The notes below the pieces were generated by a model. That model was not told the DNA's origin. It searched no databases and saw only the letters and a program-made list of their open reading frames with translations. The position numbers were made by a program, and so were the translations under genes. From the NCBI RefSeq assembly GCF_000169095.1, contig NZ_AAVU01000022.1:37470-101469 (forward strand): 64,000 nt of DNA, in the 5' to 3' direction. The DNA is from Lyngbya sp. PCC 8106. GTDB taxonomy: Bacteria; Cyanobacteriota; Cyanobacteriia; Cyanobacteriales; Microcoleaceae. How positions within the stretch are numbered: the stretch's first letter is position 1; each line of letters starts with the position of its first letter. This document shows positions 60,867-64,000 of this stretch, in pieces.

Positions 60867-61700
60867 CTAACCCGCAGAAGGTTTGCGACGACCACCGCCC
60901 AAAATTCCGACTGTTTTTAAGCCAGTCCAACCAATACCAATATAACCGATAGCCAGCAACAAACTACTAATTCCAGTCTGTAAACTCGACTTTAAAGAAC
61001 GAGTTTTAGCTTGCTGTTCAAGTTCTTGCTTACGTTCACGAATTTGAGTTAAAAGCTGAGTCGGTAAATTATCAGCCTGTTGTTCTAAAAACTGATCAAG
61101 GGCTTGAGGATTGGTTTTAGATTCTTCCAAAATATCTTTAACTTGTTGAGGAAGATCTTCTCGGGCTAACAATTGATTCAACTGTTCTTCATTGTCAATC
61201 ACACTACTAAACTGATTTCTCAGCAAAGTTTTCCGTTGTTCAACCTGTTGTTGAAACTGATTGCTTCCCAGTTGAGTTTCTAGTTGAGTTTCAGCTTGAG
61301 TTGCTTGTTGATTAATCTGTGATAATGCTTCAGATCGAGCAATTCGAGTATTATTCAAATGTAGGGGAAAGAGCAATAGATAAAGTAATCCGAGTAAACT
61401 CGCTAAAATGGCGATCCAAAATCTCAAATCAACGAAAGGTTTAGTCGGCTTTTGAGTTCCTCCAGAGGTGACAGTATCCATCCAAAACCCAATCAGAACT
61501 AAACCCATACCCACCATCGGGACAATACCCCGATCAACCAACTGGCTAGTAACATTGAGTTGCCATGCACGATTGAGTAAATTGGGCGGAACTAATAAGA
61601 TCAGGTAGTCAACTAAAGAAGAAACAATCAAAATTGTCCCGATCAGTTTAACACTCCAAGCGGCGAGTGAGGGAAATTGACGGCTAGTAGTTGCTTTCAT
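60867..61700 (-). CDS. HpsJ-like membrane protein
   Basis: The protein has 277 residues. Two membrane helices lie near the N-terminus (about 12-35 and 60-78), a third near 91-112 (FWIAILASLLGLLYLLLFPL) and one near the C-terminus (ISSLLLAIGYIGIGWTGL). A long Gln/Glu-rich helical stretch between (about 120-230) should face one side of the membrane. The pattern and sequence fit HpsJ family proteins, associated with hormogonium polysaccharide and motility genes in filamentous cyanobacteria. It lies downstream of hldC on the opposite strand. Confidence 0.75.
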   Translation of the reverse strand: MKATTSRQFPSLAAWSVKLIGTILIVSSLVDYLILLVPPNLLNRAWQLNVTSQLVDRGIVPMVGMGLVLIGFWMDTVTSGGTQKPTKPFVDLRFWIAILASLLGLLYLLLFPLHLNNTRIARSEALSQINQQATQAETQLETQLGSNQFQQQVEQRKTLLRNQFSSVIDNEEQLNQLLAREDLPQQVKDILEESKTNPQALDQFLEQQADNLPTQLLTQIRERKQELEQQAKTRSLKSSLQTGISSLLLAIGYIGIGWTGLKTVGILGGGRRKPSAG

Positions 61701-62052
61701 AGGATTGAGTAAACTCAGTGATCATCTGCGTAAACAGTAGGGTTGGATAAAGAGGGCGAGTCAAGACGGTTTTCGGCTTCTCAAACCCACCGGAGGAGAA
61801 TGCTGATTGTGAAGTTGTTTGAGATCGACAGGGGGGCTTATCGTGTTAGCTTAATGTCGGAGTTCAACGCGATTGCGCGTACAATATCAGTCTATTAACG
61901 CTAGCCTAACATAACTATTTGAACTCCCTGAAGCCAGTCAATCAGATAAGAATCTTTCCATCAGTATACTCTCCGTTGTAGATGCTCAACGCTCAGACTA
62001 CGCCCCCTGATGAAATTCAGACTTTAGACTATCATTATTGTGGATAAAACTC
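61701..62052. other. intergenic region between divergent hpsJ-like and hldC genes
   Basis: About 350 bp expected to carry both promoters. No repeat, RNA or terminator is recognised. Confidence 0.45.
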
Positions 62053-62565
62053 ATGACCGATCTCGATTCATCAAAGATTAAAAATCTTTACACCCTAGAA
62101 CAGTTACAAGAGGTGATCGCTTCTAATACTAGGGCTTGGCGTCCACTGGTTTTAACCAATGGTTGCTTTGATCTGATCCACGCAGGACATATTCGCTACT
62201 TACAACAGGCTAAAATCTTGGGGCGATCACTCGTGGTTGGCTTAAATAGCGACTCCTCTGTGCAAACGATTAAACCTGCACAACCCGGTCTTCCTTCCCG
62301 TCCGATTGTACCGCAAATGCAGCGAGCAGAAGTGTTAGCCGCCCTAAAACCCGTTGATGCAGTGGTGATTTTTGGTGAAGCAACAGCCACTCAACTGATC
62401 GAAATCTTCAAGCCAGAAATATACGTCAAAGGCGGCGACTACACCCTCGAAACGCTACCGGAAGCCCCGGCAATTTTGGCTTACGGGGGTCAAGTGGCTT
62501 TGATTAAAATCGAAGTTCCCGCCTCTACCAGCACAATTATTGATCGGATTTTACAGCGATCGTAG
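62053..62565 (+). CDS. hldC: D-glycero-beta-D-manno-heptose 1-phosphate adenylyltransferase
   Basis: About 170 residues from the ATG at 62053; a TTG at 62038 is in frame. The nucleotidyltransferase fold has LTNGCFDLIHAGHIRYLQQA (HxGH active site), VVGLNSDSSVQTIK, RAEVLAALKPVDAVVIF and IYVKGGDYTLETLPE, matching the C-terminal domain of HldE/RfaE. With hldA at 56269 it would supply ADP-heptose. The split into two genes, about 4.7 kb apart and separated by IS debris and unrelated genes, is notable. Confidence 0.92.
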   Translation: MTDLDSSKIKNLYTLEQLQEVIASNTRAWRPLVLTNGCFDLIHAGHIRYLQQAKILGRSLVVGLNSDSSVQTIKPAQPGLPSRPIVPQMQRAEVLAALKPVDAVVIFGEATATQLIEIFKPEIYVKGGDYTLETLPEAPAILAYGGQVALIKIEVPASTSTIIDRILQRS

Positions 62566-62616
62566 GATTAGGGAACATACACCTGTACAATAGTTGAGGA
62601 TCTGCACACCAGTGTC

Positions 62617-63378
62617 ATGCAGGTTGTTCACCCCAAAACACCTCCTATGACTGATTCGACCACATTCAAAGCGACTGTCGCATCACTAAACCCTGATGAA
62701 GTTCGCTCCGGGCTTAACTCAGGAACGACCGCAACGAAGCTACAACTGATTCAAACATTAGCTGAGGCGGGAGACGTCGGTTTCCCCCTATTAATGGAGT
62801 TTTTGTTAGAACGGGCTTCTGCTTCTCCGACTCCGGTTGAGGGTAAAGTTTATCAGGTGCTTTCTGCGGCTAACTCCTCTGAGGTGCAAGATTTTCTCAA
62901 AACCCATTTTTCCCAAGGTTTACTCTCTCCGGCTTCAGAAGCACAAGTTGACTACTCTCGTCTTCAACAACTCCTCGCCCAACAAGATTTTCTCGAAGCT
63001 GATAAATTAACCCTACAAAAGCTGTGTGAGTTGTCAAATCAAGCGGCGGTAGAACGGAAATGGATTTACTTTTCTGAAATTAAACGCTTCTCTAAAACAG
63101 ATTTACAGACAATAGACCTTCTCTGGCGAGTGTATTCAGAGGGGAAATTTGGCTACTCTGTCCAACGTAAGCTGTGGTTAGGGGTGGGGAGAAATTGGGA
63201 GAAACTTTGGCCGAAAATTGGCTGGCGTCAAAACGGTAATTGGACTCGTTATCCTCAAGAGTTTACCTGGGATTTAACTGCACCTGTTGGTCATTTACCC
63301 CTATCGAACCAGTTGCGAGGGGTGAGGGTGATTGAGGCGTTGTTTTCTCATCCGGCTTGGTCAGATTCGTCAAGTTAA
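62617..63378 (+). CDS. GUN4 domain protein (Mg-chelatase cofactor)
   Basis: The protein has 253 residues, or 243 from the ATG at 62647. The helical N-terminal domain (about 20-110) and C-terminal GUN4 core (YSRLQQLLAQQDFLEADKLT, LQTIDLLWRVYSEGKFGYSVQ, FTWDLTAPVGHLPLS) together match the full-length cyanobacterial Gun4, which binds Mg-protoporphyrin IX and stimulates Mg-chelatase. It follows hldC by 51 bases on the same strand. It is a second GUN4 core in the window besides the kinase fusion at 50427. Confidence 0.92.
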   Translation: MQVVHPKTPPMTDSTTFKATVASLNPDEVRSGLNSGTTATKLQLIQTLAEAGDVGFPLLMEFLLERASASPTPVEGKVYQVLSAANSSEVQDFLKTHFSQGLLSPASEAQVDYSRLQQLLAQQDFLEADKLTLQKLCELSNQAAVERKWIYFSEIKRFSKTDLQTIDLLWRVYSEGKFGYSVQRKLWLGVGRNWEKLWPKIGWRQNGNWTRYPQEFTWDLTAPVGHLPLSNQLRGVRVIEALFSHPAWSDSSS

Positions 63379-63486
63379 CTTTTGATATCATCAACTGAAA
63401 ATATGGAGTATTCGGGGATATCCGCCAGGATTTACCCCTTTTTTTCTGAAACTTTTTTAATCAATTTAATTGCACACTTTAATATC

Positions 63487-63954
63487 TTATAATTGACTTG
63501 TACATTCTAAAATTAACCGTTGATTTTCTACAGAATAGGGTTGAATCTCTAACGCTTGTCGAAATGCTCGAATGGCAGCCGAAAAATCTCCCATCGCCGC
63601 ATAACATAACCCCATTCCATGTATCGCCCCAAAATGAATCGGGTTCAACTCAATCACCTGTTTACAGTCTGCTAATGCTTTGTCGTATTGTTCGGTAATA
63701 TAATACAAAACCGCCCGTCTATTCCATGCTTCTGCAAAGTCCGGTAAATCTTCAATCAGTTGAGTCAGTACCCCTTCTGCTTCTCTAGAGTTTCCGCCTT
63801 GTAACCAGACTTCTGCTTGGCGAATTTTTTCGAGTCCAGTGGTTCCTTTTTGTTCAAACCAGATTTTCCACAGTTGATGAGTCGCTTGACGGCGAACGAT
63901 TTCATCTGGTTGTTTTAAGTCTTCAAGTAATGCGTTGATCTTTGATTCGTTCAT
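63487..63954 (-). CDS. tetratricopeptide repeat protein
   Basis: The protein has 155 residues. An N-terminal helical region (INALLEDLKQPDEIVRRQATHQLW) precedes about three TPR units (AEVWLQGGNSREAEGVLTQL, AEAWNRRAVLYYITEQYDKALADC, AIHGMGLCYAAMGDFSAAIRAF). There is no signal peptide. The protein is probably cytosolic and mediates protein interactions; no specific partner can be inferred. Confidence 0.88.
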   Translation of the reverse strand: MNESKINALLEDLKQPDEIVRRQATHQLWKIWFEQKGTTGLEKIRQAEVWLQGGNSREAEGVLTQLIEDLPDFAEAWNRRAVLYYITEQYDKALADCKQVIELNPIHFGAIHGMGLCYAAMGDFSAAIRAFRQALEIQPYSVENQRLILECTSQL

Positions 63955-64000
63955 GGTCTATTTTCAGAATGTGTTTAATAAATTACTGTTCAGAACAGCG

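Overview
The window is cyanobacterial chromosome. It carries a photosystem I gene (psaX), two GUN4-domain genes (tetrapyrrole/chlorophyll regulation), an HpsJ-type hormogonium polysaccharide protein, several Uma2 (DUF820) genes, pentapeptide-repeat proteins, GCGATCGC (HIP1-type) octamers and a CRISPR repeat ending in GATTGAAAC. Multidomain sensory proteins and mobile-element debris point to a filamentous, Oscillatoriales-like organism. The species cannot be fixed from this sequence alone.

Layout. 1-3.4 kb: 5' part of uvrB, a protein with four NRP motifs, and a frameshifted tnpB. 3.4-13.2 kb: signalling genes (DUF4349 lipoprotein, response regulator, decarboxylating-dehydrogenase homologue, chemoreceptor, membrane-tethered TAXI binding protein, a degenerate and an intact GGDEF protein). 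13.3-17.2 kb: a compact three-gene operon encoding a coiled-coil protein, a cytoplasm-to-periplasm protein with roadblock-like, BON and OmpA domains, and a Ras-like GTPase. 17.4-20.5 kb: gatB, then a 1.6 kb gene-free stretch with five tandem copies of a short promoter-RNA-terminator unit, best read as a small-RNA family. 20.5-24.1 kb: two pentapeptide proteins, Uma2, and decayed brnT-like and Uma2 remnants. 24.2-31.9 kb: a large RTX protein and companions, bracketed by two near-identical 203 bp copies of the ffh promoter and 5' end. 31.8-37.1 kb: ffh, rpsP, khpA, a decayed ridA, phoH and two cyanobacterial conserved genes. 37.1-43.5 kb: a Ser/Thr kinase, Uma2, a cobalamin riboswitch with cbiMNQO, and a Gly/Cys-rich protein. 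43.6-45.8 kb: a 28-repeat CRISPR array without cas genes, transcribed leftward from a recognisable promoter. 45.9-52.0 kb: a 1316-residue adenylate cyclase with a UrtA-like N-terminus and a kinase fused to GUN4. 52.3-59.0 kb: psaX, lipA, a response regulator, hldA and two more broken tnpB elements. 59.0-64.0 kb: a CADD/TenA-like enzyme, a WaaE-like glycosyltransferase, hpsJ, hldC, gun4 and a TPR protein.

Themes. Sensing and second messengers dominate (cAMP, c-di-GMP, phosphorelay, Ser/Thr kinases). hldA, hldC and the glycosyltransferase suggest heptose-containing envelope glycan synthesis. The strongest candidates for undescribed biology are the GTPase/roadblock/OmpA operon, the tandem small-RNA array, the RTX locus built onto an ffh duplication, and the UrtA-like adenylate cyclase. 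No tRNA or rRNA gene was recognised.
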